DNA from: CAZDGV01 sp964505195
GTDB lineage: Bacteria; Bacteroidota; Bacteroidia; Chitinophagales; Chitinophagaceae
DNA length: 22,187 bases
Direction: 5' to 3'
Assembly (NCBI GenBank): GCA_964505195.1
Contig: CAZDGV010000029.1
Span: 1-22,187, forward strand
Shown: positions 7,488 to 14,880 of the stretch, one piece after another
Position numbering within the stretch: the first letter of the stretch is position 1
Layout: each line of letters opens with the position of its first letter
Notes under the pieces: model-generated
Seen by the model: only the letters and a program-made list of their open reading frames with translations
The model's database searches: none
Told to the model about the DNA's origin: nothing
Program-made: the position numbers and the translations under genes

Positions 7488-8015
7488 ATGAGCGATGTAC
7501 TCAAAAAATTCGAGCAGATCAATACTTTGGTTTTTGATATGGATGGGGTATTGACCGATGGCGCTCTGCTCATTATGCCCGGTGGCAGTTTTTTGCGTAC
7601 CATGGACATTAAAGACGGCTATGCGTTGCAGCTGGCAATCAAAAAAGGTTTTCGTGTACTGGTAATTTCCGGCAGCACATCAGATCCCTGTGTAGAGCGA
7701 TTGAATTATCTCGGTGTAATGGAAGTTTTTATGAAAGTGCCCGACAAGCTTGCAATGCTTCAAAACTACTTGAAAGCACATCAGCTTTCCCCCGAACAGG
7801 TCTTGTATATGGGAGATGATATACCGGATTTGGCAGCAATGCAATACGCAGGATTGGCCTGTGCGCCCTGTGATGCCGTTACGGATGTGCTTTCTGTGGC
7901 AGATTATATTACATTGGCTCGGGGTGGAAAAGGCGCGGCAAGAGAAGTGATTGAAAAAGTGATGCGACTGAAAAATTGTTGGGATACAGATGCGGCTGCG
8001 ATTGCAAGCAAGTGA
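7488..8015 (+). CDS. KdsC/YrbI-type HAD phosphatase (probable Kdo-8-phosphate phosphatase)
   Basis: This 175-residue capless HAD hydrolase matches the KdsC family in length and motifs. Motif I is FDMDGVLTDG, with D17 as nucleophile and D19 as acid/base. Motif II is Ser61 in VISGSTSD. The lysine motif is K87 in VPDK, and motif III is YMGDDIPDL (D110, D111, D114). The C-terminal RGGKGAAREV (145-154) is the tail that completes the neighbouring active site in KdsC tetramers. KdsC removes phosphate from Kdo-8-phosphate during synthesis of the lipopolysaccharide inner core. The usual SGRxS is SGSTS here, so a sugar-phosphatase of related specificity cannot be excluded. It begins a plus-strand run with the UbiA gene 40 bases on. 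Confidence 0.85.
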   Translation: MSDVLKKFEQINTLVFDMDGVLTDGALLIMPGGSFLRTMDIKDGYALQLAIKKGFRVLVISGSTSDPCVERLNYLGVMEVFMKVPDKLAMLQNYLKAHQLSPEQVLYMGDDIPDLAAMQYAGLACAPCDAVTDVLSVADYITLARGGKGAAREVIEKVMRLKNCWDTDAAAIASK

Positions 8016-8055
8016 CAACAAGTAATACAAATTATTAACGCGATTGTGTTCAGAT

Positions 8056-8997
8056 ATGCAACAAGTGCTTTCTTTTTTTAAACTGATTCGGTGGCTAAAC
8101 TTGCTGTTTATCGCACTTACACAATCGCTATTTTTCTATTGTATCGTTCAGCCTGTTTTTTATGTTCATCAATCCATTGCCCATCAGGCACAAATTCTTT
8201 TTGGAATCCTGGTTGCATCTTCTTTGTTAGTAGCGGCAGGTGGATATATCATCAATGATTATTTTGATGTGAATATCGATTTGGTAAATAAGCCCGATAG
8301 AATGGTGGTTGATAAATCTATTCATCGTCGTTGGGCCATTTTATGGCATCTAATATTTTCTTTTACCGGAACACTACTGGGTTTTTATATCGGGTTAAAA
8401 AATGGAAACTGGCTGATTGGCTGGGCCAATTTTGTTGCAGTGCTGGTTCTATGGTTTTACAGTACCAGTTTTAAAAAGCAGTTACTTAGTGGTAATGTCC
8501 TGATTTCATTGCTCACTGCTTGGGTGGTAATGGTAGTTTATTTTTTCGTTATCATGCAGCCGATTCATCCTGGATCCATGTTGGCTGGGGATGGAGATAA
8601 ATTACTTCGCCTGGCATTGGTGTACTCCAGTTTTGCTTTTTTAATTTCACTCATCCGCGAAATGGTAAAAGATATGGAGGATGTAGAGGGCGACCGTAAA
8701 TATGGCTGTCGAACCATGCCCATTGCCTGGGGATTGCAATTCAGTAAAATATTCACCGGTGTGTGGTTGGTGATTTTGCTGGTGTTGCTTTTGGTGTCGA
8801 TGTTTTATATACTCTATTTTAAAATGTGGCTACCTGCCCTATATCATTTTTTTTTAATTGTATTGCCTACCATTTATTGCCTGCGCATGTTGCCTGCTGC
8901 CGTAACAACACATCAGTTTAGTGTGCTTAGTAAATGGATTAAGCTGATCATGTTCACTGGCATTCTCTCCATGCTGTTTTTCAAATACTTTTCCTAA
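8056..8997 (+). CDS. UbiA-family prenyltransferase (digeranylgeranylglyceryl-phosphate-synthase-like)
   Basis: This integral membrane enzyme transfers a prenyl chain from its diphosphate to an acceptor. Both Asp-rich, Mg-binding motifs are present: NDYFDVNIDLVNKPDR at 67-82 (N67, D68, D71, D75) and KDMEDVEGDRKYG at 205-217. The protein is strongly hydrophobic, with about eight or nine membrane segments. The first motif with its NKPDR ending resembles the archaeal-type enzyme that adds a second geranylgeranyl chain to glycerol phosphate, and Bacteroidota homologues are often annotated so; the actual acceptor is unknown. I chose the ATG at 8056 (313 residues) over an in-frame TTG at 8044, because it starts directly with the amphipathic helix typical of the family. 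The stop shares one base with the Maf start, suggesting translational coupling. Confidence 0.85.
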   Translation: MQQVLSFFKLIRWLNLLFIALTQSLFFYCIVQPVFYVHQSIAHQAQILFGILVASSLLVAAGGYIINDYFDVNIDLVNKPDRMVVDKSIHRRWAILWHLIFSFTGTLLGFYIGLKNGNWLIGWANFVAVLVLWFYSTSFKKQLLSGNVLISLLTAWVVMVVYFFVIMQPIHPGSMLAGDGDKLLRLALVYSSFAFLISLIREMVKDMEDVEGDRKYGCRTMPIAWGLQFSKIFTGVWLVILLVLLLVSMFYILYFKMWLPALYHFFLIVLPTIYCLRMLPAAVTTHQFSVLSKWIKLIMFTGILSMLFFKYFS

Positions 8998-9566
8998 TGC
9001 AAAAGATTGTGCTCGCTTCTCAATCGCCCCGGCGAAAACAACTGCTTGCTTGGGCTGAAATTCCTTTTGAAGTTTGTGTTAAAGAAACTGACGAAGCTTT
9101 TCCCGCCGGCATGCCCATAGCCGAAGTGCCCGTTTACATCGCACGCAATAAAGCTATAGCAGTTATGCATGATGTTTCAGCAGATCGCATCATTCTTGCG
9201 GCAGACACAATTGTTGTGTTAGATGATCAAGTTATCGGTAAACCTTCCGGAAGGGAAGATGCCATTCTCACACTGCAAAAGCTATCCGGTAAAACGCATC
9301 GTGTTATTACTGGCGTGGTGTTACGAAAAGCTAACGAAGAGCATTGTTTTGCAGATATAACTGAGGTGACTTTTCATGAGCTTACGCTCGATCAAATTAC
9401 CTACTATGTAGATCGCTATCAGCCATACGATAAAGCCGGTGCTTATGCCATTCAAGAATGGATTGGTGTGGTGGGCATTGCGAAAGTTTCGGGCGACTTT
9501 TACAATGTGATGGGTTTGCCCATCAGTAGACTAGTAAAATCACTGCAGCTATTGACAAATTCATAA
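8997..9566 (+). CDS. maf: Maf-family nucleoside triphosphate pyrophosphatase
   Basis: The Maf family hydrolyses non-canonical or excess nucleoside triphosphates (dTTP, UTP or modified bases) to monophosphates, as house-cleaning enzymes linked to septum formation. The 189-residue length is normal. The motifs are all present: LASQSPRRKQLL (6-17) for phosphate binding, AADTIV with the catalytic base D70, GKPSGREDA, LSGKTHRVITGV, and YDKAGAYAIQEW. The DTIV and QEW pattern is closer to the YhdE (dTTP/UTP) subgroup than to YceF, though subgroup assignment is tentative. The ATG shares its A with the final base of the UbiA stop codon. The DUF2851 gene begins 33 bases later. Confidence 0.95.
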   Translation: MQKIVLASQSPRRKQLLAWAEIPFEVCVKETDEAFPAGMPIAEVPVYIARNKAIAVMHDVSADRIILAADTIVVLDDQVIGKPSGREDAILTLQKLSGKTHRVITGVVLRKANEEHCFADITEVTFHELTLDQITYYVDRYQPYDKAGAYAIQEWIGVVGIAKVSGDFYNVMGLPISRLVKSLQLLTNS

Positions 9567-9592
9567 AGGATTGCATTCTTTGGGTCAATCCT
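9567..9592 (+). other. Small inverted repeat between maf and the DUF2851 gene
   Basis: AGGATTG (9567-9573) and CAATCCT (9586-9592) form a 7-base-pair stem with a 12-base loop. There is no T-run after it, so it is not a standard terminator. It sits 8 bases before the next start codon and could affect translation or RNA stability. It may also be chance. Confidence 0.3.
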
Positions 9593-9599
9593 CCGGCCC

Positions 9600-10856
9600 A
9601 TGCAAGAACGACTGCTGCAATATATTTGGCAACACCAATATTTTAATACCCAATCCCTGCAAACCATTTGCGGCAAGCAGGTTGTCATTCTTCATCCAGG
9701 CACTTTCAATACCAACCAGGGGCCTGACTTCCTTCACGCACGTATTCAAATTGATCAGTTTTTTTGGGCGGGAAGCATCGAAATGCATGTACGAAGTTCC
9801 GACTGGTTAAAGCATGGTCATACAAATGATGCCCATTATCATAATGTAATATTGCATGTAGTGTGGGAGCACGATACTCATGTTTCACAACATCCTGTAT
9901 TGGAGCTGAAAGGCCGGGTGCCTTTTTCTATGCTGCAGCGTTTCGAAATGCTCATGCAGCAACCAGATCCCATTCCCTGTTGCGCTCAACTTCAGGGAGT
10001 GGATGATTTCATTTGGTCGTCTTGGAAAACAAGATTGGTGGCTGAGCGATTGGAAGCAAAAGCCGCTATTATCCATAAAAGACTAAATGTCTGCAGTCAA
10101 CATTGGGAGGAAGTATGCTGGCGCATGTTTGCAAGATATTTTGGTGTGCCGGTGAATGGTGATGCCATGGAAGAAATCGCTGTTCATGTTCCGATCAAAA
10201 TTTTAAGAAAACATAAGCGGAGTATCGAACAACTGGAAGCAATTTTAATGGGGGTGGGAACCTTGCTGGAAGGGGACTTTACAGATGACTATCCCTTGCG
10301 ACTTCAAAAAGAATATTTATTTCTGCGCCACAAATATCGTTTGAAATCTATTGCTATTCCATTGCAGTTTTTACGGATGCGTCCTATTGGTTTTCCCACT
10401 GTGCGCTTGTCCATGCTGGCCATGTTAATTCATCGATCGAGTCGATTATTTTCATCTATTCTTTCAGCTCAGCGCTTAGCTGATGTGGAAGCATTGCTTG
10501 ACGTTGCAGTTAGCGAATATTGGAATACGCATTATGTTTTTGATCAGTCCTCTCTGTATCGGGCTAAGAAAATGGGAAAGCATATGATCAATCACCTGAT
10601 CATAAATGTTGTAGTGCCCTTGTTATACGCTTATGGCGCTCACAGCGGTGAGGAAGTTTTAAAGGAAAAAGCATTGGCATGGATGGAGCAAACTGCACGG
10701 GAAAAAAATCGAATTACTGCTTTATGGGAAGCGTTGGGTGTAAGGCATGCTCATGCATTCGACTCGCAGGCGTTGCTGCAACTGCAAAAGCATTATTGTA
10801 CACAGCGCAGATGCTTGCAATGCGTAATTGGCAATGCCATTCTCAAGCAGGTATAA
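9600..10856 (+). CDS. DUF2851 family protein
   Basis: The 418-residue protein matches the Bacteroidota family DUF2851, of unknown function. The conserved N-terminal block runs from LHPGTFNTNQGPDFLHARI (31-49) to GSIEMHVRSSDWLKHGH (58-74) and YHNVILHVVWEHD (80-92). Its arrangement, D43 in GPDF, then E61-M-H63 on a following strand, resembles the D...(D/E)xK core of PD-(D/E)XK nucleases with His in place of Lys. The C-terminus holds YCTQRRCLQCVIG, with C400, C405 and C408, and two more cysteines lie at 127-128. These could bind an iron-sulfur cluster. Both ideas are inference. No signal peptide or membrane segment is visible. It follows maf by 33 bases and its stop abuts the convergent OsmC stop. 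Confidence 0.88.
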   Translation: MQERLLQYIWQHQYFNTQSLQTICGKQVVILHPGTFNTNQGPDFLHARIQIDQFFWAGSIEMHVRSSDWLKHGHTNDAHYHNVILHVVWEHDTHVSQHPVLELKGRVPFSMLQRFEMLMQQPDPIPCCAQLQGVDDFIWSSWKTRLVAERLEAKAAIIHKRLNVCSQHWEEVCWRMFARYFGVPVNGDAMEEIAVHVPIKILRKHKRSIEQLEAILMGVGTLLEGDFTDDYPLRLQKEYLFLRHKYRLKSIAIPLQFLRMRPIGFPTVRLSMLAMLIHRSSRLFSSILSAQRLADVEALLDVAVSEYWNTHYVFDQSSLYRAKKMGKHMINHLIINVVVPLLYAYGAHSGEEVLKEKALAWMEQTAREKNRITALWEALGVRHAHAFDSQALLQLQKHYCTQRRCLQCVIGNAILKQV

Positions 10857-11261
10857 TCACCAATTGAACTTTGCGTTCACCTGTAAATCGGGGTGGATGC
10901 TTTTTGCAACAGGGCAAGCCAAGGCAGCGTTTTCAAGTATTTTTTTCTGTTTTTCATCCACTAAAAGCGTTTCGGGGAAAGAAAACAATAAGTCTACCGA
11001 TCCTACCCGTCGTGGATCTGCCAGCATGTTTTTTTGAACGCTTACTTTCATGCCTGTTAGTGAAATCTGCATATCTCTTGCCTTGATGCCCATGATGGTC
11101 ATCATGCAGCTTCCCAGCGCCGTGGCAAGCAAGTCGGTGGGGGAGAACCTTTCTCCCTTTCCTTGATTATCGGTTGGAGCGTCGGTTTCAATGACGGAAC
11201 CGCTTTGCAAATGGGTGGCGGTTGTTCGGAGTTCACCCTGATAAATGATTTCAGCTGTCAT
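10857..11261 (-). CDS. OsmC family protein
   Basis: OsmC/Ohr proteins are cytoplasmic thiol peroxidases that reduce organic hydroperoxides. The 134-residue length is normal. Both redox cysteines are present: C52 in ALGSCMMTIMG, on the central helix, and C116 in LACPVAKSIHPDL. The FSPTDLLATALGSCM segment and SVQKNMLADPRRVGSVDL are typical of the YhfA/OsmC-like subgroup rather than true Ohr. The gene faces the DUF2851 gene tail to tail with no bases between the two stop codons. It is divergent from the secreted protein at 11359 across 97 bases, where I see only imperfect -7 boxes. Confidence 0.92.
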   Translation of the reverse strand: MTAEIIYQGELRTTATHLQSGSVIETDAPTDNQGKGERFSPTDLLATALGSCMMTIMGIKARDMQISLTGMKVSVQKNMLADPRRVGSVDLLFSFPETLLVDEKQKKILENAALACPVAKSIHPDLQVNAKFNW

Positions 11262-11358
11262 ATCGAAAATGGTAGGTTTTTGTTTTAGTTAACAACAAGA
11301 ATAGCATACTAAAGGTTAAAGATGTAAATTTACTCCCGAACTCAATGCAAAGATTGTG

Positions 11359-12177
11359 ATGAGAATATTCCTTTTTGCTTTTTTTATTTTGGTTTCCTTT
11401 GTCACTTATGCGCAGGTGCGTCCAGCAACCATCAGCGAAAAGCAAAAGAAAAAAATGCAGCGTAAAGAGCGCGTAGATGCAATGATCCGCCAGCAGGAAG
11501 AAGGTGCGCTCGTGTTTAACAAACAAAATGTTTATGGTTTCCGACTTAATACCAATGGTTGGAGTGCTTTTTTTGAAAAGGGCTTTATGAAAGATGTGCG
11601 CAAAACCAATCTACTGCAATTCGAAATTTCTGAAGCAAAGCATCCCAAAGAACAAAAGGTATCAACCACTTCCCAGTCGGGTCCCTTTATCACTTTTTCA
11701 TCTCCGTTTATCTATGGCAAACAAAATATCTTTTATCAGTTCCGGCCATCTTTTGGTCAGCAGCGACTGATTGGCGGTAAAGCCAACAGAAACGGAGTAG
11801 CGGTTACTGCGGTGTATATGGGAGGCATATCGCTGGGATTAGAAAGGCCTTACTATTTAAGGGTGTTGGATCCAAATACCAGCGGTACACGGGATATTAA
11901 ATTCACTTCTGCCGATAGCGCCCTTTTTCTAGGCAATAGCATTATTCAAGGTACCGGTTTGCGCAACGGTTGGGGGGAAATGAAGATTATCCCGGGTGTG
12001 CATAGCAAAGTTGCGCTGAGATTCGATTATGGTCGCTTCAATGACCTTGTAAGTGCCTTTGAAGTGGGCGTTCACGCAGAGTATTTTCTTCAAAAACCAG
12101 AGATCATGCTCTTTAATGAAACAAAGCCCTTCTTTTTTAGCGGGTATGTTGCCATACTCATTGGTAAGCGAAAGTGA
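11359..12177 (+). CDS. Unrecognised secreted protein, probably outer-membrane beta-barrel
   Basis: I do not recognise this family firmly. Residues 1-19 form a classical signal peptide (RIFLFAFFILVSFVTYAQ, cleavage likely after A18). A charged stretch rich in Lys, Arg and Gln follows (28-48: EKQKKKMQRKER). From about residue 58 the sequence alternates polar and hydrophobic residues in strand-like runs (VYGFRLNTNGWSAFFEKGF, QNIFYQFRPSFG, VALRFDYGRF, FSGYVAILIG), as in small outer-membrane barrels. It ends IGKRK without the usual terminal aromatic residue. No catalytic motif is visible. I prefer the ATG at 11359 (272 residues) over a GTG one codon earlier. The lipA promoter appears to start within or just after its last codons. 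Confidence 0.75.
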   Translation: MRIFLFAFFILVSFVTYAQVRPATISEKQKKKMQRKERVDAMIRQQEEGALVFNKQNVYGFRLNTNGWSAFFEKGFMKDVRKTNLLQFEISEAKHPKEQKVSTTSQSGPFITFSSPFIYGKQNIFYQFRPSFGQQRLIGGKANRNGVAVTAVYMGGISLGLERPYYLRVLDPNTSGTRDIKFTSADSALFLGNSIIQGTGLRNGWGEMKIIPGVHSKVALRFDYGRFNDLVSAFEVGVHAEYFLQKPEIMLFNETKPFFFSGYVAILIGKRK

Positions 12178-12187
12178 ACTAAATTTG
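12161..12187 (+). promoter_or_regulatory. Candidate promoter for lipA
   Basis: TTG at 12161-12163 is followed after 16 bases by TAAATTTG at 12180-12187, a perfect TAnnTTTG -7 box with the same spacing as the candidate lepB promoter. The -33 element lies inside the end of the preceding gene. The leader would be about 16 bases. Confidence 0.55.
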
Positions 12188-12208
12188 CGTCTCAATCGTT
12201 GACCTGCA

Positions 12209-13138
12209 ATGCATAACGCTACCATAATTCCAGATACAGAGAAAGAAAATAAGCCTAAAAAGCCCGACTGGCTTCGGGTGAAGCTCCCCATTGGTGAAAA
12301 TTACCGACATGTGCGCGGGTTGGTAGATCAGCATAAGCTGCATACGATCTGTGAAAGCGGTAATTGTCCAAATATGGGTGAATGCTGGGGGGCAGGTACC
12401 GCTACCTTTATGATTCTGGGAAATATCTGTACGCGCAGTTGTGGCTTTTGCTCAGTGGCAACTGGTCGACCCGAGCCCGTAGATTGGGATGAACCCCAGC
12501 GGGTTGCTGAAGCCATCTACCTGATGAAGGTAAAGCATGCAGTTATCACCTCTGTTGATCGCGATGAGCTCAAAGACGGGGGCAGCACCATCTGGTACAA
12601 TACCATTAAAGCTGTAAAAGCGCTGAACCCGCAAACAACTTTAGAAACCCTGATACCTGATTTTAAAGGACAGATGGATTTGGTACACCGCATTGTGGAA
12701 GCACATCCCGAAGTGGTATCGCATAATATAGAAACGGTTGAGCGCCTTACCCGACAGGTGCGTATTCAGGCCAAATATGGTCGCAGTATGGAAGTGCTCG
12801 CCTATCTTAAAAAACATGGCATGCGTGTGAAGAGCGGAATTATGCTTGGGCTTGGTGAAACCAAAGAAGAAGTTATCCAAACGCTCCGTGATCTTCACAA
12901 CAATGGTGTAGATGTGGTAACCATTGGTCAGTACTTGCAGCCTACCAAAAAGCATCTTGCCGTTCAGCGTTTTGTTCATCCCGACGAATTTGCTATGTAT
13001 CGTGAAATAGGTTATCAGATTGGCTTGGATTATGTGGAAAGCGGACCGCTGGTGCGCTCTTCTTATCACTCCGAAAAGCATGTTATACCGGGCTATGGCC
13101 GAACGGTTTGGGAAAACACTCAAATGGAACAAGCATGA
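12209..13138 (+). CDS. lipA: Lipoyl synthase
   Basis: This radical SAM enzyme inserts two sulfur atoms into protein-bound octanoyl chains to make the lipoyl cofactor of pyruvate and 2-oxoglutarate dehydrogenases and the glycine cleavage system. The auxiliary 4Fe-4S cluster ligands are C48, C53 and C59 in CESGNCPNMGECW. The radical SAM cluster ligands are C74, C78 and C81 in CTRSCGFCSVATG. The closing RSSYH motif, which supplies the serine ligand of the auxiliary cluster, is present in GPLVRSSYHSEKH. The 309-residue length is usual. It has a strong candidate promoter just upstream, and its stop overlaps the next gene's start by 4 bases. No lipB is seen in the window. Confidence 0.98.
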   Translation: MHNATIIPDTEKENKPKKPDWLRVKLPIGENYRHVRGLVDQHKLHTICESGNCPNMGECWGAGTATFMILGNICTRSCGFCSVATGRPEPVDWDEPQRVAEAIYLMKVKHAVITSVDRDELKDGGSTIWYNTIKAVKALNPQTTLETLIPDFKGQMDLVHRIVEAHPEVVSHNIETVERLTRQVRIQAKYGRSMEVLAYLKKHGMRVKSGIMLGLGETKEEVIQTLRDLHNNGVDVVTIGQYLQPTKKHLAVQRFVHPDEFAMYREIGYQIGLDYVESGPLVRSSYHSEKHVIPGYGRTVWENTQMEQA

Positions 13139-14127
13139 TCATCAGGTTCATACATACGTTTGTGCTGGCTGTAGCCGGCACATTTTTTTTGTACGCGCAG
13201 GATCCACTGAAGTGGGAAACGGTCTCTCCGGCCGAAGGAAACCTGCCGCCATCTTTAAAACTAATGCGTACTCAATCGACCATGAATGGCAAGCCCAATA
13301 TTGCCTGGTGCGTGATAGCAGATTTAAAAGATCCTAAACTGACTTTTACTACGGATACTTCATTGGGCAGAAGACTTACGCCGGCACAGTTTTATACAAA
13401 AAATAAAAATCCGCTGGTGGTGATGAATGGTACATTTTTTGAATTTGTCACCAATAGAAATTTAAATGTGGTGGTGCGCGATGGCAAGCTTGCAAGCTAC
13501 AACCTGCATAGCATTGCACAGAAAGGGAAAGATACCCTCACTTTTTTGCATCCCTTTCGAAGTGCCATTGGTATTGATGCAAAAGGGAATGCCGATGTTG
13601 CATGGATTTATTCCGATAGCAGCACTGCTGTTCCCTGGGCAAGTCAAACCCCGATTGATGCAGTGAGAGATTCTTCTCCTGTAGTTAACGCTGATAAAAT
13701 ATTAATAGAACATTCCTTTCAGCGTTTTGGTAATACGGTTCCTCTTTTCGAACCATGGAAAGTGAAAACTGCCATCGGTGGAGGTCCTGTATTGGTTCAA
13801 AACGGAAAGGTAATGATTACGAATAATGAAGAACGCATGTTTGTGGGAAAAGCCATCGATGACTTGCATCCGCGCAGCGCTATGGGTTATACAGCCGATG
13901 GGAAGCTGGTGATGCTGGTAGTAGAGGGCAGGGCACCGGGCAGGGCTGAAGGTGCATCGCTCAAGCAGCTTGCAAACATGATGCTGCAACTGGGTTGTGT
14001 GGAAGCACTCAATCTCGACGGCGGAGGCAGCAGTTGCATGCTGGTAAATGGCAGGGAAACCATCAAGCCCAGCGATAAGGAAGGACAGCGCCCTATTCCC
14101 GCGGTGTGGATGATTTTACAAAAGTAA
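13135..14127 (+). CDS. Secreted phosphodiester glycosidase (NAGPA-like, DUF2233)
   Basis: The 330-residue protein belongs to the NAGPA phosphodiester glycosidase family. The ATG at 13135 overlaps the lipA stop (ATGA) and begins a signal peptide (MIIRFIHTFVLAVAGTFFLYAQ, cleavage probably after A21). An upstream in-frame TTG start would spoil this. The family blocks are: VVMNGTFF (95-102), AIGGGPVLVQNGK (213-225), HPRSAMGYTADG (245-256), EGRAPGRAEGASL (264-276) and NLDGGGSSCM (293-302). In mammals the family uncovers mannose-6-phosphate by removing GlcNAc. Bacterial members act on periplasmic or surface glycans, with the substrate here unknown. The link with lipA is translational, not obviously functional. 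A single Cys lies next to the GGGSS active-site loop. Confidence 0.9.
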   Translation: MIIRFIHTFVLAVAGTFFLYAQDPLKWETVSPAEGNLPPSLKLMRTQSTMNGKPNIAWCVIADLKDPKLTFTTDTSLGRRLTPAQFYTKNKNPLVVMNGTFFEFVTNRNLNVVVRDGKLASYNLHSIAQKGKDTLTFLHPFRSAIGIDAKGNADVAWIYSDSSTAVPWASQTPIDAVRDSSPVVNADKILIEHSFQRFGNTVPLFEPWKVKTAIGGGPVLVQNGKVMITNNEERMFVGKAIDDLHPRSAMGYTADGKLVMLVVEGRAPGRAEGASLKQLANMMLQLGCVEALNLDGGGSSCMLVNGRETIKPSDKEGQRPIPAVWMILQK

Positions 14128-14201
14128 GATCCGCGACACGCAAATCATCGCGAAGTACTACCCAAAAAAATACATCAGACATTTGAACTGATAAAGCAGT
14201 T

Positions 14202-14816
14202 ATGACTCCCGAACGATACCAAAAACTTACAGCGATACTAAATAAGCGACAGCCTGATGTTACTGTTGTGCTTGAAAATGTATTTGATCCTCATAATATT
14301 TCTGCAGTAATGCGCAGCTGTGATGCAGTGGGCGTTCAGGAAATATATGTCTTGAATACTAAAATTCCCCGTCATAAAAAATGGGGATCGCGCAGTTCAT
14401 CCAGTGCAGCAAAATGGCTTACCATACATCAGTTCGATGATTTACAGGAATGCGTGAAAGCACTTCGTAGCAGGTATGATGTATTGCTAACTACACATAT
14501 GAACAGCGATGCCGTAGCCTTACATGATATTGATTTCACAGGTCGTGTTGCGCTTGTTTTTGGCAATGAACACAGTGGAGTGAGCGATGAATTTCGGGCA
14601 TTGGCTGACGGTAATTTTCTTATTCCACAAGTGGGTATTATTCAGTCGCTTAATATTTCTGTTGCCTGTGCTGTTACGCTTTATGAAGCTTTTCGTCAAA
14701 AGCAGCTTGCGGGTCATTATGCACAACCTCGTTACAAGGATGCTGACTTAGCAGCATTAAAAAATGCATGGGGATTTTTGGATGACGCTGTTTTTACCGA
14801 TCCGGATGCAGAATAG
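14202..14816 (+). CDS. trmH: tRNA (guanosine-18-2'-O)-methyltransferase
   Basis: This SPOUT-class enzyme methylates the ribose of G18 in the D-loop of tRNA. The opening MTPERYQKLTAILNKRQPD closely parallels E. coli TrmH. All three SpoU motifs are present: motif 1 DPHNISAVMRSCDAVGV, with the catalytic Arg R38; motif 2 LVFGNEHSGVS (119-128); and motif 3 IPQVGIIQSLNISVACAV (141-158), forming the trefoil knot that binds SAM. At 204 residues it is close to the E. coli size. It stands alone, 74 bases after the glycosidase, with a weak terminator following and a convergent YihY gene beyond that. The upstream GACATTTG at 14178-14185 resembles a -7 box with one mismatch. Confidence 0.93.
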   Translation: MTPERYQKLTAILNKRQPDVTVVLENVFDPHNISAVMRSCDAVGVQEIYVLNTKIPRHKKWGSRSSSSAAKWLTIHQFDDLQECVKALRSRYDVLLTTHMNSDAVALHDIDFTGRVALVFGNEHSGVSDEFRALADGNFLIPQVGIIQSLNISVACAVTLYEAFRQKQLAGHYAQPRYKDADLAALKNAWGFLDDAVFTDPDAE

Positions 14817-14821
14817 GCTCC

Positions 14822-14841
14822 ATCAGTCAGGCCTGATTTTT
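14822..14841 (+). terminator. Weak candidate terminator after trmH
   Basis: ATCAG and CTGAT can pair around a 6-base loop, with a run of Ts directly after (last stem T plus four). The stem is only 5 base pairs, and an internal TCAGGCCTGA palindrome offers an alternative. It sits 6 bases after the trmH stop, between convergent genes. Confidence 0.35.
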
Positions 14842-14880
14842 ACTTTAGCCTTTTGGTTGTTTCGCGGGTTTTAAAGAACG

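Noticed and set aside
12641..13132. A 163-codon open frame on the minus strand inside lipA
   Set aside because: lipA on the plus strand has every expected motif over this interval; the antisense translation has no recognisable domain.
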